Positions 26,590 through 34,705 of a DNA stretch of 64,000 bases are shown in pieces. The stretch comes from RGIG5612 sp964528825 (GTDB taxonomy: Bacteria > Bacillota > Clostridia > Lachnospirales > Lachnospiraceae), in NCBI GenBank assembly GCA_964528825.1, contig CAZGVB010000007.1:1-64000 (forward strand), read 5' to 3'. How positions within the stretch are numbered: the stretch's first letter is position 1; every line of letters begins with the position of its first letter. The position numbers and the translations under genes are program-made. Under the pieces are notes generated by a model, which was not told where the DNA came from, did not search any database, and saw nothing but the letters and a program-made list of their open reading frames with translations.

Positions 26590-27558
26590 CTATATAAGCA
26601 TTACCGTCAGGCCGCCAAGTGCTATTATGCACAACAATAATGTTACGATTGTAAATACCGTTACCACCCTTGTCTCAGACCATCCGCACAATTCAAAATG
26701 ATGATGGATAGGAGACATCTTAAATATCCTCTTTCCTCCCGAGATCTTAAAATAGCTGACCTGCAGCATAACCGAAAGTATCTCAGCCAGATAGACAAAT
26801 GCCGCTATTATGATAAATAATGGCATTCTCATCATAAGTGCGGTGGCGACAACATACCCTCCGAGTGCCAAAGAGCCTGTATCACCCATAAATACCTTCG
26901 CAGGATAGGAATTAAAGAACAAGAATGCAAGTAAGCTTCCGAGCATCGCAAATGAAGATGCTGCGCTGTCATGCTGCAGCAATATTGCCGCTATAATAAA
27001 GAATCCGGCGATCACAGATGTAACACTTGATGCGAGCCCGTCAAGGCCGTCGGTAAAATTGGCGCCGTTCACTGTTCCAAGAATAGCGATCACAGCTATC
27101 GGGTAGAACCATCCCCTCAGGTCGATTATGCCGTAAAAAGGTACTATGGTCGTAGTCCCATATTCTGAAAAGGCGCCTATATATATGACAAGAAAAACCG
27201 TTACTACGATCTGAAGACCCATCTTTTGCCATGCCTTAAGGCCCTCGGACTGGTGCTTAGCTATCTTTAAAATATCATCTATAAGTCCGATCAAACCGAA
27301 AAGCGCCGTAAAAAGCATCACAGGAAATACATCCGGGTACCATACAGATACCACAGCAGATCCGATGACCATGGAGGCTAATATCACTATGCCGCCCATT
27401 GTCGGAGTACTGCTCTTTTTCAAATGTTCCTTGGGGCCTTCCTCTCTGACATTCTGTCCGAATTTCATTTTATGGAGCAAAGGTATGCATATAGGACATA
27501 GCACCACCCCGATAATGAAGCTTACTCCCAGTGGTATCAATATTTTGGCATCCATCAT
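26590..27558 (-). CDS. mraY: Phospho-N-acetylmuramoyl-pentapeptide transferase
   Basis: Integral membrane enzyme that makes lipid I from UDP-MurNAc-pentapeptide and undecaprenyl phosphate. The 322-residue protein has about ten hydrophobic segments, with the catalytic-site motifs TMGGI near residue 53, NFTDGLDGLA near 167 and the C-terminal PIHHHFELCGWSE near 283. Two adjacent ATG codons exist. The second (27555) lies at better distance from GGGGAAGA. Confidence 0.97.
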   Translation of the reverse strand: MMDAKILIPLGVSFIIGVVLCPICIPLLHKMKFGQNVREEGPKEHLKKSSTPTMGGIVILASMVIGSAVVSVWYPDVFPVMLFTALFGLIGLIDDILKIAKHQSEGLKAWQKMGLQIVVTVFLVIYIGAFSEYGTTTIVPFYGIIDLRGWFYPIAVIAILGTVNGANFTDGLDGLASSVTSVIAGFFIIAAILLQHDSAASSFAMLGSLLAFLFFNSYPAKVFMGDTGSLALGGYVVATALMMRMPLFIIIAAFVYLAEILSVMLQVSYFKISGGKRIFKMSPIHHHFELCGWSETRVVTVFTIVTLLLCIIALGGLTVMLI

Positions 27559-27590
27559 TCTTCCCCGTTTTTCTTTATATTTCCAAAGTC

Positions 27591-29465
27591 CTAATTATCC
27601 TGTGTATCAGTCTGTGCGATTATATCTGAGCTTACATCCGCGGGATAGCTATCCTGATCTGCTGTAGTAACATTCATATACGGAAGGATCTCAGACATTA
27701 TCATATTAAACAATGTTGAAGAAACACCATGTTCATCCCCGTTTTCCGGCTCATCGATCACAACATAGCATACTATTTCGGGATCATCATACGGTGCAAA
27801 GCCTATGAACGAAACCAGGTAGTTGCCTACTTCTCTTCCTGCCTTTTCTGCTGTTCCTGTCTTGCCTGAAATAACATATCCCGGGATCTGTGCATAATCG
27901 CCTGTGCCCTCGCTTACTACCAGTCTCAGACATTCCTTTACCTCATCGGATATCTCATTCGAGATCGGTCTCGAGACCAATGTCTTTGTATTGGAGCTCA
28001 GGAGTTCACCGTCATCGCTGTATATGCCCTTTACCACATATGGTCTGTAATAATATCCCCCGTTTATAAGCGAACAGAACGCACTGCTCAGCTGAATCAT
28101 GGTCAGATTAAAATTTTGACCGAAGGAGTTGGTTCCAAGGTCTATATCTATCATATTTTCAGCTGAATAAAGCAAATATTGACAGCTCATTTCATTCGGC
28201 AGATCTATGCCGGTATATTGTCCGTATCCGAATTTACTTTGATATTTACAAAAATTTTCCTTGCCAAGCAGCTCCGCCATATTCATCAATGCCACATTGC
28301 ATGACTCTGCTATAGCCTGTCTCGTCGTCAGGGTGCCATGACCGGATGTATTGTGGCATTGCACGGTATCATCCGTAAATTCCTTATATCCCGGACAATA
28401 AAATGTATCATCCATAGATATCACATTCTCTTCAAGGCAAGCCGCAAGCGTGAACGGCTTGAAAGTGGATCCCGGCTCGTAGCTTTCGGTGATGCAGAAG
28501 TTCTTCCACATCTCTGTGCGGGCATTGGCCACATCATCATCGCTCATTTGCGACAGTTCCTCATCCGTATAATATGCCGAAAGATCATAAGGATCATTGC
28601 AATCAAAGCTGTTGCTGTCGGCCATGGCATATATCTCACCTGTATTCGGATTTTGCAATATGACGGCAACCGTTCCCGATTCCGTATTCTCTTTAAATTC
28701 GGCTATTTTTGATTCTACGATAGATTGCATGTTGCAGTCTATCGTAAGCATCACGGTATTGCCGTTTTGAGCCTCTTCATGTTCCGTGACAACCTCATTG
28801 CGTCCATTTACATAGGTATAGTCATATCCGTCACTTCCTGTGAGTTCATCATCGTATTCATATTCTATACCGTAAAGTCCGCCGCTTGATGCGGACGAAA
28901 AACCTATAACAGAGGATGCCAATGTACTGAAATTATAATTTCTCTGGTAACTCTCTTCCAGCCAAACACCCGCTACAGATGCATTCTCATCTCTCTCTGC
29001 AATAAATTCTTCAACATCTCTGTATGCCAGATTCTTCTTGAGTACCACATAGTGGCTCTCCGATCTGTCATTTATGGTATCTGTAAGCTCCTCTGCGGAA
29101 ATATCAAAATATTTTTCTATCAGATTAACCGTCTCTGTCAGATATTTATCAGGATCTGTAAGTATAACCTTCGGATCCAATATAAGATTGTATGACAGAT
29201 TGCTGGTCGCGAGTTGAACATTATTTCTGTCAATAATATCACCGCGTTTGGCACTTACTCTCGTCGTCTCGCTTTCTGTCTGTGCAAGAGCTTTTTGAGA
29301 ATATCTGTCCCCGTTCACTATCAATATATAAAACAGCTTGACACCTACCGCAGCAAATGCTGCGAATATCAAAAAAACAATGATCAAAAGCCGTTTGTTC
29401 ATTATAAGATTGCCGACACGGCCTGTTTTCTTCTTATCTTGCTTTTTATCTTGCTTTTTATCCAT
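27591..29465 (-). CDS. Class B penicillin-binding protein (FtsI/PBP2B/SpoVD type)
   Basis: Septal peptidoglycan transpeptidase, 624 residues. A Lys/Asp/Gln-rich cytoplasmic start (KKQDKKQDKK) precedes one membrane helix at about residues 25-48. The dimerisation domain follows, then the transpeptidase domain with Ser of STFK near 333, SCN near 386 and KTG in SGKTGTAEKAG near 534. The chain ends about 90 residues after KTG with a Ser/Asp/Thr tail and has no PASTA domain, unlike B. subtilis PBP2B (two) and SpoVD (one). Position after ftsL and before mraY fits FtsI/SpoVD. Confidence 0.94.
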   Translation of the reverse strand: MDKKQDKKQDKKKTGRVGNLIMNKRLLIIVFLIFAAFAAVGVKLFYILIVNGDRYSQKALAQTESETTRVSAKRGDIIDRNNVQLATSNLSYNLILDPKVILTDPDKYLTETVNLIEKYFDISAEELTDTINDRSESHYVVLKKNLAYRDVEEFIAERDENASVAGVWLEESYQRNYNFSTLASSVIGFSSASSGGLYGIEYEYDDELTGSDGYDYTYVNGRNEVVTEHEEAQNGNTVMLTIDCNMQSIVESKIAEFKENTESGTVAVILQNPNTGEIYAMADSNSFDCNDPYDLSAYYTDEELSQMSDDDVANARTEMWKNFCITESYEPGSTFKPFTLAACLEENVISMDDTFYCPGYKEFTDDTVQCHNTSGHGTLTTRQAIAESCNVALMNMAELLGKENFCKYQSKFGYGQYTGIDLPNEMSCQYLLYSAENMIDIDLGTNSFGQNFNLTMIQLSSAFCSLINGGYYYRPYVVKGIYSDDGELLSSNTKTLVSRPISNEISDEVKECLRLVVSEGTGDYAQIPGYVISGKTGTAEKAGREVGNYLVSFIGFAPYDDPEIVCYVVIDEPENGDEHGVSSTLFNMIMSEILPYMNVTTADQDSYPADVSSDIIAQTDTQDN

Positions 29466-29516
29466 CGATCAATAATTTTCGTATACCGGGACATAGACTT
29501 GCATAAATTATATCAA

Positions 29517-29554
29517 GATTGGACAGCCGATACTTTCGCATTTACTGTCCAATC
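29517..29554 (-). other. 10-bp perfect inverted repeat between ftsL and the PBP gene
   Basis: GATTGGACAG (29517-29526) and CTGTCCAATC (29545-29554) pair perfectly around an 18-nt loop, inside the 140-bp gap that is the largest within the dcw operon. No T run follows, so it is not an obvious terminator. It could be a processing or stability hairpin that sets ftsL and PBP levels apart. Confidence 0.5.
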
Positions 29555-29605
29555 CTTATATCTGTCCTGTATGGTGATGCGGCATTGCTGTGGTCATGCA
29601 TTTCC

Positions 29606-30133
29606 CTAATCGGGTATCTTTGCAAGCTGCTGTATATATTCCTTTTCCTCACCGTTGTATGTCATTACCTGTGACGTGCTGCTCTTTACCATGCCATATT
29701 CCTCGGTCGCAGTCTTGATCACGTCATTTATATCGACCGAAGTATTGATATCATATTCCTTGGCATCATTTTGATTTGATATGGTATTATATTCACTCTC
29801 AAGAGCACTTATCTGTGTAGACAACTCGTTATTTTTTATGGAATCGTTCAATACTGTGACGATAAGGCCCGATAAGATACACATAGAGGCCACGAGCGTA
29901 ATGCTCTTTACGGCATTTCTCCTTGCTGCGGCTCTTCTTTTTGCGGCGCGTGCTTCCTTGCGTCTTTTCTCGGCAAGCTGTCTTTTTCTTTCCTGCTCAA
30001 GCTGCTTTTGATATTCCTTCTGCCTGTAATGCTCCATCGGATCTATCTTGCGTACTGTATTGCCGTCTACATATGTATATGACTCCTGCATGCCGCTGTA
30101 TTTAATTTTTCTCGAAGATCCTGAGCTTTGCAC
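29606..30133 (-). CDS. ftsL: FtsL-like septum formation protein
   Basis: A 175-residue bitopic protein. The cytoplasmic part is long and strongly basic (Lys/Arg-rich about residues 35-75). A membrane helix at about 76-98 is followed by a short extracellular leucine-zipper-like stretch (about 99-125), the FtsL/DivIC layout. A GTG start at 30133 is favoured by AGAGG 7 bp upstream and overlaps the rsmH stop by 32 bp. An internal ATG at 30091 lacks a ribosome site. The family is poorly conserved, so position after rsmH is the main evidence. Confidence 0.75.
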   Translation of the reverse strand: MQSSGSSRKIKYSGMQESYTYVDGNTVRKIDPMEHYRQKEYQKQLEQERKRQLAEKRRKEARAAKRRAAARRNAVKSITLVASMCILSGLIVTVLNDSIKNNELSTQISALESEYNTISNQNDAKEYDINTSVDINDVIKTATEEYGMVKSSTSQVMTYNGEEKEYIQQLAKIPD

Positions 30134-31034
30134 TTTTTGACCTCTTATTTCTTTCGCATTCTTCTATGCTTGGCAATATCGGTTTTTTGGTTATCTGATG
30201 TCCTTTGGAGACCGCACCGCATATACATACGGGAAATTCCGGCGGACATGTGCACGGATGCTCGGCTGCCTTGAATGCATTCTTGACTATTCGATCCTCC
30301 AGTGAATGAAACGTGATGATGGCAAATCTCCCACCGGGTGCCAATCTGTCTATAAGACCGCAGGCAGCATCCTCAAGAACATCCAGTTCGCTGTTTACCT
30401 CTATTCTTAATGCCTGAAATGTCTTTTTGGCCATGCCGCCCCTGCCGCGTTTTACCTTTTCCGGAATGGACATTTCGACTATTTCTGCCAATTGACCCGT
30501 AGTCTCTATCGGCTGTATGGTCCTGCTTTTTATAATATTTTTTGCTATATTATTGGCAAAATCCTCTTCACCGTATATACGCAATATTCTTGCAAGTTCG
30601 TCCTGCGAATATGTATTCACTACATCATATGCGGTAAGATCATTCCCTCTGTTCATACGCATATCCAGCGGCGCATCCTTCGTATAACTGAATCCGCGCT
30701 CCGGATCATCGATCTGATATGAGGAGACTCCCACATCCAGAAGTATTCCGTTCACTTTATCTATACCGAGACTGTCTAAGATCGTCGGCATGTTTACATA
30801 ATTATCATTTACGAAACGGATATGATCCGCAAACGGTGCAAGCCTGTCTTTCGCTGCATTTATCGCCTGAATATCCTGATCAATGCCTATAAGCATCCCT
30901 TCGGTGAGCCTGCTTGCTATCTCATACGAATGTCCCCCGCCTCCTAATGTACCGTCTACATATATACCGCAGGGATCTATATTAAGACCTTCTATCGTCT
31001 CTTTAAGCAGGACCGGCTCATGACTAAATTTCAA
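30102..31034 (-). CDS. rsmH: 16S rRNA (cytosine(1402)-N(4))-methyltransferase
   Basis: Methylates C1402 of 16S rRNA in the ribosomal P site. The SAM-binding motif DGTLGGGGHS is near residue 26 and DVGVSSYQIDDPERGFSY near 101-118. The best start is TTG at 31034, within the end of mraZ, because GGGAGAG lies before it and it begins exactly at the conserved LKFSHEPVLL; this gives the usual 310 residues. Upstream in-frame ATGs would add 15 residues from within mraZ with no site. The mraZ overlap of 11 bp implies translational coupling. Confidence 0.96.
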   Translation of the reverse strand: MKFSHEPVLLKETIEGLNIDPCGIYVDGTLGGGGHSYEIASRLTEGMLIGIDQDIQAINAAKDRLAPFADHIRFVNDNYVNMPTILDSLGIDKVNGILLDVGVSSYQIDDPERGFSYTKDAPLDMRMNRGNDLTAYDVVNTYSQDELARILRIYGEEDFANNIAKNIIKSRTIQPIETTGQLAEIVEMSIPEKVKRGRGGMAKKTFQALRIEVNSELDVLEDAACGLIDRLAPGGRFAIITFHSLEDRIVKNAFKAAEHPCTCPPEFPVCICGAVSKGHQITKKPILPSIEECERNKRSKSAKLRIFEKN

Positions 31035-31455
31035 GGCCGTACTCTCCCATCTTTTCGGCAAGCTCATCCACATCATCAAATGATGATATCTCTTCCCATG
31101 CCTGCTTGTTCCAGATCTCTGCCCTGTTGCCTGCGCCTATGACCACCGCCTCACTATCCAAATGAGCATAATCCCTAAGCACCTGCGGAAGCAGTATCCT
31201 TCCCATCTTGTCTGTCTCGGCCTCGCATGCGCCCGCCAGGAAGAATCTGCTGAAGCTGCGGACCTCCTTTTTCCCGATAGGCAGGTTGGCAAGCTTCTGT
31301 GAAAATGCTTCCCATTCCTTTCCCGGAAAGACCCATAGGCAGCCGTCAAGTCCCTTAGTTACGGTAAAATGCTCCCCGAGCATATCCCTGAACTTTGATG
31401 GGACTGTAATTCTGCCCTTGCTATCGATTGAATGATTGTATTCGCCTACAAACAT
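31024..31455 (-). CDS. mraZ: Transcriptional regulator MraZ
   Basis: Ring-forming AbrB-fold regulator of the division and cell wall cluster, 143 residues. Two SpoVT/AbrB-like halves are visible, the first around IDSKGRITVPSKFRDML (residues 11-27) and the second around TDKMGRILLPQVLRDYA (81-97). It is the first gene of the operon and probably represses it through the boxes at 31607-31640. Confidence 0.97.
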   Translation of the reverse strand: MFVGEYNHSIDSKGRITVPSKFRDMLGEHFTVTKGLDGCLWVFPGKEWEAFSQKLANLPIGKKEVRSFSRFFLAGACEAETDKMGRILLPQVLRDYAHLDSEAVVIGAGNRAEIWNKQAWEEISSFDDVDELAEKMGEYGLEI

Positions 31456-31606
31456 CCTGCGAAACCTGCCCTCTGATCCAAAATATCGGCTTATCCAAGA
31501 CGGTCTGTCCTTTCAACAGATATAAACCGTCCTTGCCTACCGTCTGACCAATCGTAAAGATCCGTGCCATTTATCTCGGGTCAAGTGGTGATTCCCGAAA
31601 TATTTT

Positions 31607-31640
31607 CCACTTTTCTCCACAAATTGACACTTTTCACCAC
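31607..31640 (-). promoter_or_regulatory. Two MraZ binding boxes before mraZ
   Basis: On the minus strand the 14-bp motif GTGGWGAAAAGTGK occurs twice, at 31627-31640 and 31607-31620, exactly 20 bp (two helix turns) apart. Such GTG-rich direct repeats are the known MraZ operator type. They start directly after the predicted transcription start, a position suited to repression. Confidence 0.8.
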
Positions 31641-31650
31641 TTGTGATTGC

Positions 31651-31679
31651 ATTTTAATATGTTTTATTTTGAATTGCAA
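31651..31679 (-). promoter_or_regulatory. Promoter of the dcw operon
   Basis: Minus-strand TTGCAA (31674-31679) and TAAAAT (31651-31656) with a 17-bp spacer. The predicted start near 31644 lies just before the MraZ boxes. Confidence 0.6.
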
Positions 31680-31714
31680 GCATCAATATAAAGGAATGCC
31701 ATCTTTTTTATTAA

Positions 31715-31748
31715 GAAAAAAAGACGGCTGCCGTTTGGCAGCCGCCTT
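31715..31748 (-). terminator. Intrinsic terminator of clpB
   Basis: Minus-strand 12-bp stem (31721-31732 with 31737-31748, one G-T pair) and 4-nt loop, followed by a run of T (31715-31722). It is 28 bp behind the clpB stop codon. Confidence 0.9.
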
Positions 31749-31775
31749 GATGCGGGAAAATATTTTCTTTTAGTG

Positions 31776-34361
31776 TTATTTAACTTTAGCGGACAATGTG
31801 CCGTTATCACCTTCATCTATTACGATCACATTGCCGGGCTCAAGGTTGCCTTCAAGAATGAGTCTCGCTGCAAGTGTAGAAACATTCTTTTGCATATATC
31901 TCTTAAGCGGACGCGCACCATATGCGGGATCGTAAGCCCCATCTGCCACGATCTGCTTTGCTCTGTCTGTAAGCACAAGTGATAATTCATTTTCCGCAAG
32001 CTGTTTGTTAATCTGCGCAAGCTGCAGATCTATGATGGCGGATATGTTATCCTTTGTGAGCGGCTTGAACATGATAATCTCGTCAAGCCTGTTCAAAAAT
32101 TCCGGCCTGAAGCAGCCCTTCAGCTGGCTCATTACCGCATCCGCCGCCTTCTCGCTGATCTCACCATCCTCCTCTATACCGTCAAGAAGATATTGTGATC
32201 CGATATTAGACGTCATGATAAGTATCGTATTCTTAAAATCTACCGTACGTCCCTGCGAATCCGTGATACGACCGTCGTCCAGCACCTGCAGCAGCAGATT
32301 GAAGACATCCGGATGAGCCTTCTCGACCTCGTCGAAGAGAACAACGGAATAAGGCTTGCGTCTTACGGCCTCGGTAAGCTGTCCGCCCTCGTCATAGCCG
32401 ACATATCCGGGAGGTGCTCCGATAAGCCTTGAGACACTGTATTTCTCCATATATTCACTCATATCAATACGGACAATATTGTTCGCGTCATCAAAGAGCG
32501 CACCCGCAAGTGCCTTTGCAAGCTCCGTTTTACCTACACCTGTAGGCCCCAGAAACATAAATGAGCCTATAGGTCTTCCTGCCTCATTTATACCTGCCTT
32601 ATTTCTCCAAATAGCATCAACGACCTTTTCAACCGCATCGTCCTGTCCGACCACGCGCTTATGCAATATATCGCCGAGCCCCAATATTTTGCTTCTTTCA
32701 GACTCATTAAGTTTGGTAAGCGGGATGCCCGTCCATTTTGATATAACCTTGCAGATTTCCTCGTCGGTAACAGTTTGGTGTACCAATGAAAAATCCTTTT
32801 TGCCTACCTTGCTCTCTTCCTCGGCAAGCTCCTTTTTCAATTTCGGCAGCTCCCCGTATTTGAGTTCTGCCATTTTTTCAAGGTCATAATCTCTTTCGGC
32901 CTTTTGTATCTCTCCGTTTAATTCCTCGATCCTTTCACGAAGAACTGACAGCTTGTCCACAGAGGCCTTTTCGTTCTCCCATTGAACCTTCTTGTTGTTA
33001 TATTCATCACGCAGATCTGCAAGCTCTCTTCGCAGCTCCTCGAGACGTTCCTTGCTTAAGTTGTCTGTCTCCTTCTTAAGTGCCGCCTCTTCTATCTCAA
33101 GCTGCATCACCTTACGGCGCAGCTCGTCGACCTCGGTAGGCATAGAGTCCAGCTCGGTCTTTATCATGGCGCAGGCCTCATCTACCAGATCTATGGCTTT
33201 GTCCGGAAGAAATCTGTCGGTAACATATCTGTCTGACATGACCGCAGCATTCACAAGGGCAGAATCTGTTATCTTAACGCCATGGAATACTTCATATCTT
33301 TCTTTTATGCCTCTTAGGATAGATATCGTATCTTCAACCGTAGGTTCATTTACCATAACAGGCTGGAACCTTCTTTCGAGCGCCTTATCCTTTTCGATAT
33401 ATTTTCTGTATTCATCAAGCGTGGTCGCACCGATGCAGTGGAGCTCTCCTCTTGCCAGCATAGGCTTGAGCATATTGCCGGCATCCATAGAGCCCTCAGA
33501 TGCTCCGGCTCCGACGATAGTATGCAGTTCATCTATAAAGAGCAATATCCTTCCATCACTGTTCTTGACCTCCTGCAATACGGCCTTGAGTCTTTCCTCA
33601 AACTCTCCTCTGTATTTTGCTCCTGCTACAAGAGATCCCATATCCAGGCTGAATATGCTCTTATCCTTCAGACCCTCAGGCACATCACCTTTTACAATTC
33701 TTTGAGCCAATCCCTCTACTACGGCCGTTTTTCCGACACCGGGTTCGCCTATAAGCACCGGATTGTTTTTGCTCTTTCTCGAAAGGATCATAATCACATT
33801 TCTTATCTCGCTGTCACGGCCTATGACAGGATCGAGCTTTTGAGCCTTGGCAGCCTCCACCAGATCGGTTCCGTATTTTTCAAGAGCCTCATATGTGCCC
33901 TCGGGATTGTCAGATGTTATCTTTTGATTTCCTCTGACAGTAGAGAGTGCCCTGAGGAACCCCTCTCTGTTGATACCGTATGTCCTGAAGAAATTCTTTA
34001 TCTCTTTGCTTCCCTTAGAGAGCATGGCAAGGAAAAGATGTTCGACGGAAACATATTCGTCGCCCATTGCCTTAGCCTCATCCTCACCACTCAGAAGAAC
34101 ATCATTGAAAGCCTGACTTATCTGCTGCTGACCGCCCTGTACCTTCGGTTTTTTCTCAATACTATCCAGTACAGCTGCTGAAAAATCGTCTGCCTCTATG
34201 CCCATCTTTTCCACAAGCTTTGCAATAAGACTGTCCTCTTGTGTCAGCAAGGCATACAGAAAATGCTCGCAGTCAATCGATGGATTGCCATATTCACCTG
34301 CTATCTTTTGACATGCATTTATCGCCTCTATTGATTTTTGGGTAAACTTTTGTATATTCAT
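31776..34361 (-). CDS. clpB: ATP-dependent disaggregase ClpB
   Basis: Hexameric AAA+ chaperone that pulls apart protein aggregates with DnaK. The 861-residue chain has an N-terminal Clp repeat domain, a first ATPase with GEPGVGKT near residue 207, the coiled-coil middle domain at about 410-530 (ERLEELRRELADL and on) that separates ClpB from ClpC/ClpA, and a second ATPase with GPTGVGKT near 605. It has no CIRCE element. It is divergent from lysC, with a repeat copy between the two promoters. Confidence 0.98.
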   Translation of the reverse strand: MNIQKFTQKSIEAINACQKIAGEYGNPSIDCEHFLYALLTQEDSLIAKLVEKMGIEADDFSAAVLDSIEKKPKVQGGQQQISQAFNDVLLSGEDEAKAMGDEYVSVEHLFLAMLSKGSKEIKNFFRTYGINREGFLRALSTVRGNQKITSDNPEGTYEALEKYGTDLVEAAKAQKLDPVIGRDSEIRNVIMILSRKSKNNPVLIGEPGVGKTAVVEGLAQRIVKGDVPEGLKDKSIFSLDMGSLVAGAKYRGEFEERLKAVLQEVKNSDGRILLFIDELHTIVGAGASEGSMDAGNMLKPMLARGELHCIGATTLDEYRKYIEKDKALERRFQPVMVNEPTVEDTISILRGIKERYEVFHGVKITDSALVNAAVMSDRYVTDRFLPDKAIDLVDEACAMIKTELDSMPTEVDELRRKVMQLEIEEAALKKETDNLSKERLEELRRELADLRDEYNNKKVQWENEKASVDKLSVLRERIEELNGEIQKAERDYDLEKMAELKYGELPKLKKELAEEESKVGKKDFSLVHQTVTDEEICKVISKWTGIPLTKLNESERSKILGLGDILHKRVVGQDDAVEKVVDAIWRNKAGINEAGRPIGSFMFLGPTGVGKTELAKALAGALFDDANNIVRIDMSEYMEKYSVSRLIGAPPGYVGYDEGGQLTEAVRRKPYSVVLFDEVEKAHPDVFNLLLQVLDDGRITDSQGRTVDFKNTILIMTSNIGSQYLLDGIEEDGEISEKAADAVMSQLKGCFRPEFLNRLDEIIMFKPLTKDNISAIIDLQLAQINKQLAENELSLVLTDRAKQIVADGAYDPAYGARPLKRYMQKNVSTLAARLILEGNLEPGNVIVIDEGDNGTLSAKVK

Positions 34362-34435
34362 TAAAGATCACCTCTTCTTTGCTTTTTTATGCACGTGACA
34401 CGGCCGTTATCTCAGCCTTCGTCTGTGCTATTTGT

Positions 34436-34464
34436 AATATAACACATATCAGCAACGCATGCAA
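34436..34464 (-). promoter_or_regulatory. clpB promoter
   Basis: Minus-strand TTGCAT (34459-34464) and TATATT (34436-34441) with a 17-bp spacer, about 75 bp before the clpB start codon. I see no CtsR heptad repeat nearby. Confidence 0.6.
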
Positions 34465-34489
34465 CATATTTTTATAAATTATATGCAGA

Positions 34490-34609
34490 TCACTGCCGGG
34501 TAATCGCATGCAGTTCCTCGTACAGTCGTGCTTTGCTACTGCAAAGTGTGATGATATGCTGCAAAAACGATAGCGAGGCTTTCGTAGGGACGAGCACACT
34601 GGCAGTGAC
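34490..34609 (+). repeat. Dispersed intergenic repeat, copy D, with inverted ends
   Basis: A diverged but recognisable copy: TCACTG, GGGTAATCGC, CTACTGC and ATATGCTGCAAAAA occur in the same order as in copy C. The ends form an inverted repeat, TCACTGCC (34490-34497) and GGCAGTGA (34601-34608). It fills most of the space between the divergent clpB and lysC promoters, ending 25 bp from one -35 box and 27 bp from the other. Confidence 0.65.
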
Positions 34610-34636
34610 CGTGATATCTCAAAAAACAATTTTAGA

Positions 34637-34665
34637 TTGTAACTGACCTGCAAATAGTTTAAACT
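34637..34665 (+). promoter_or_regulatory. Candidate lysC promoter
   Basis: TTGTAA (34637-34642) and TAAACT (34660-34665) with a 17-bp spacer, about 40 bp before the aspartokinase start. No lysine riboswitch or T-box is visible in this short leader. Confidence 0.45.
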
Positions 34666-34705
34666 TAAATGAAATTCGCATTTTGCGATCTGGAAGGGAA
34701 TATTT

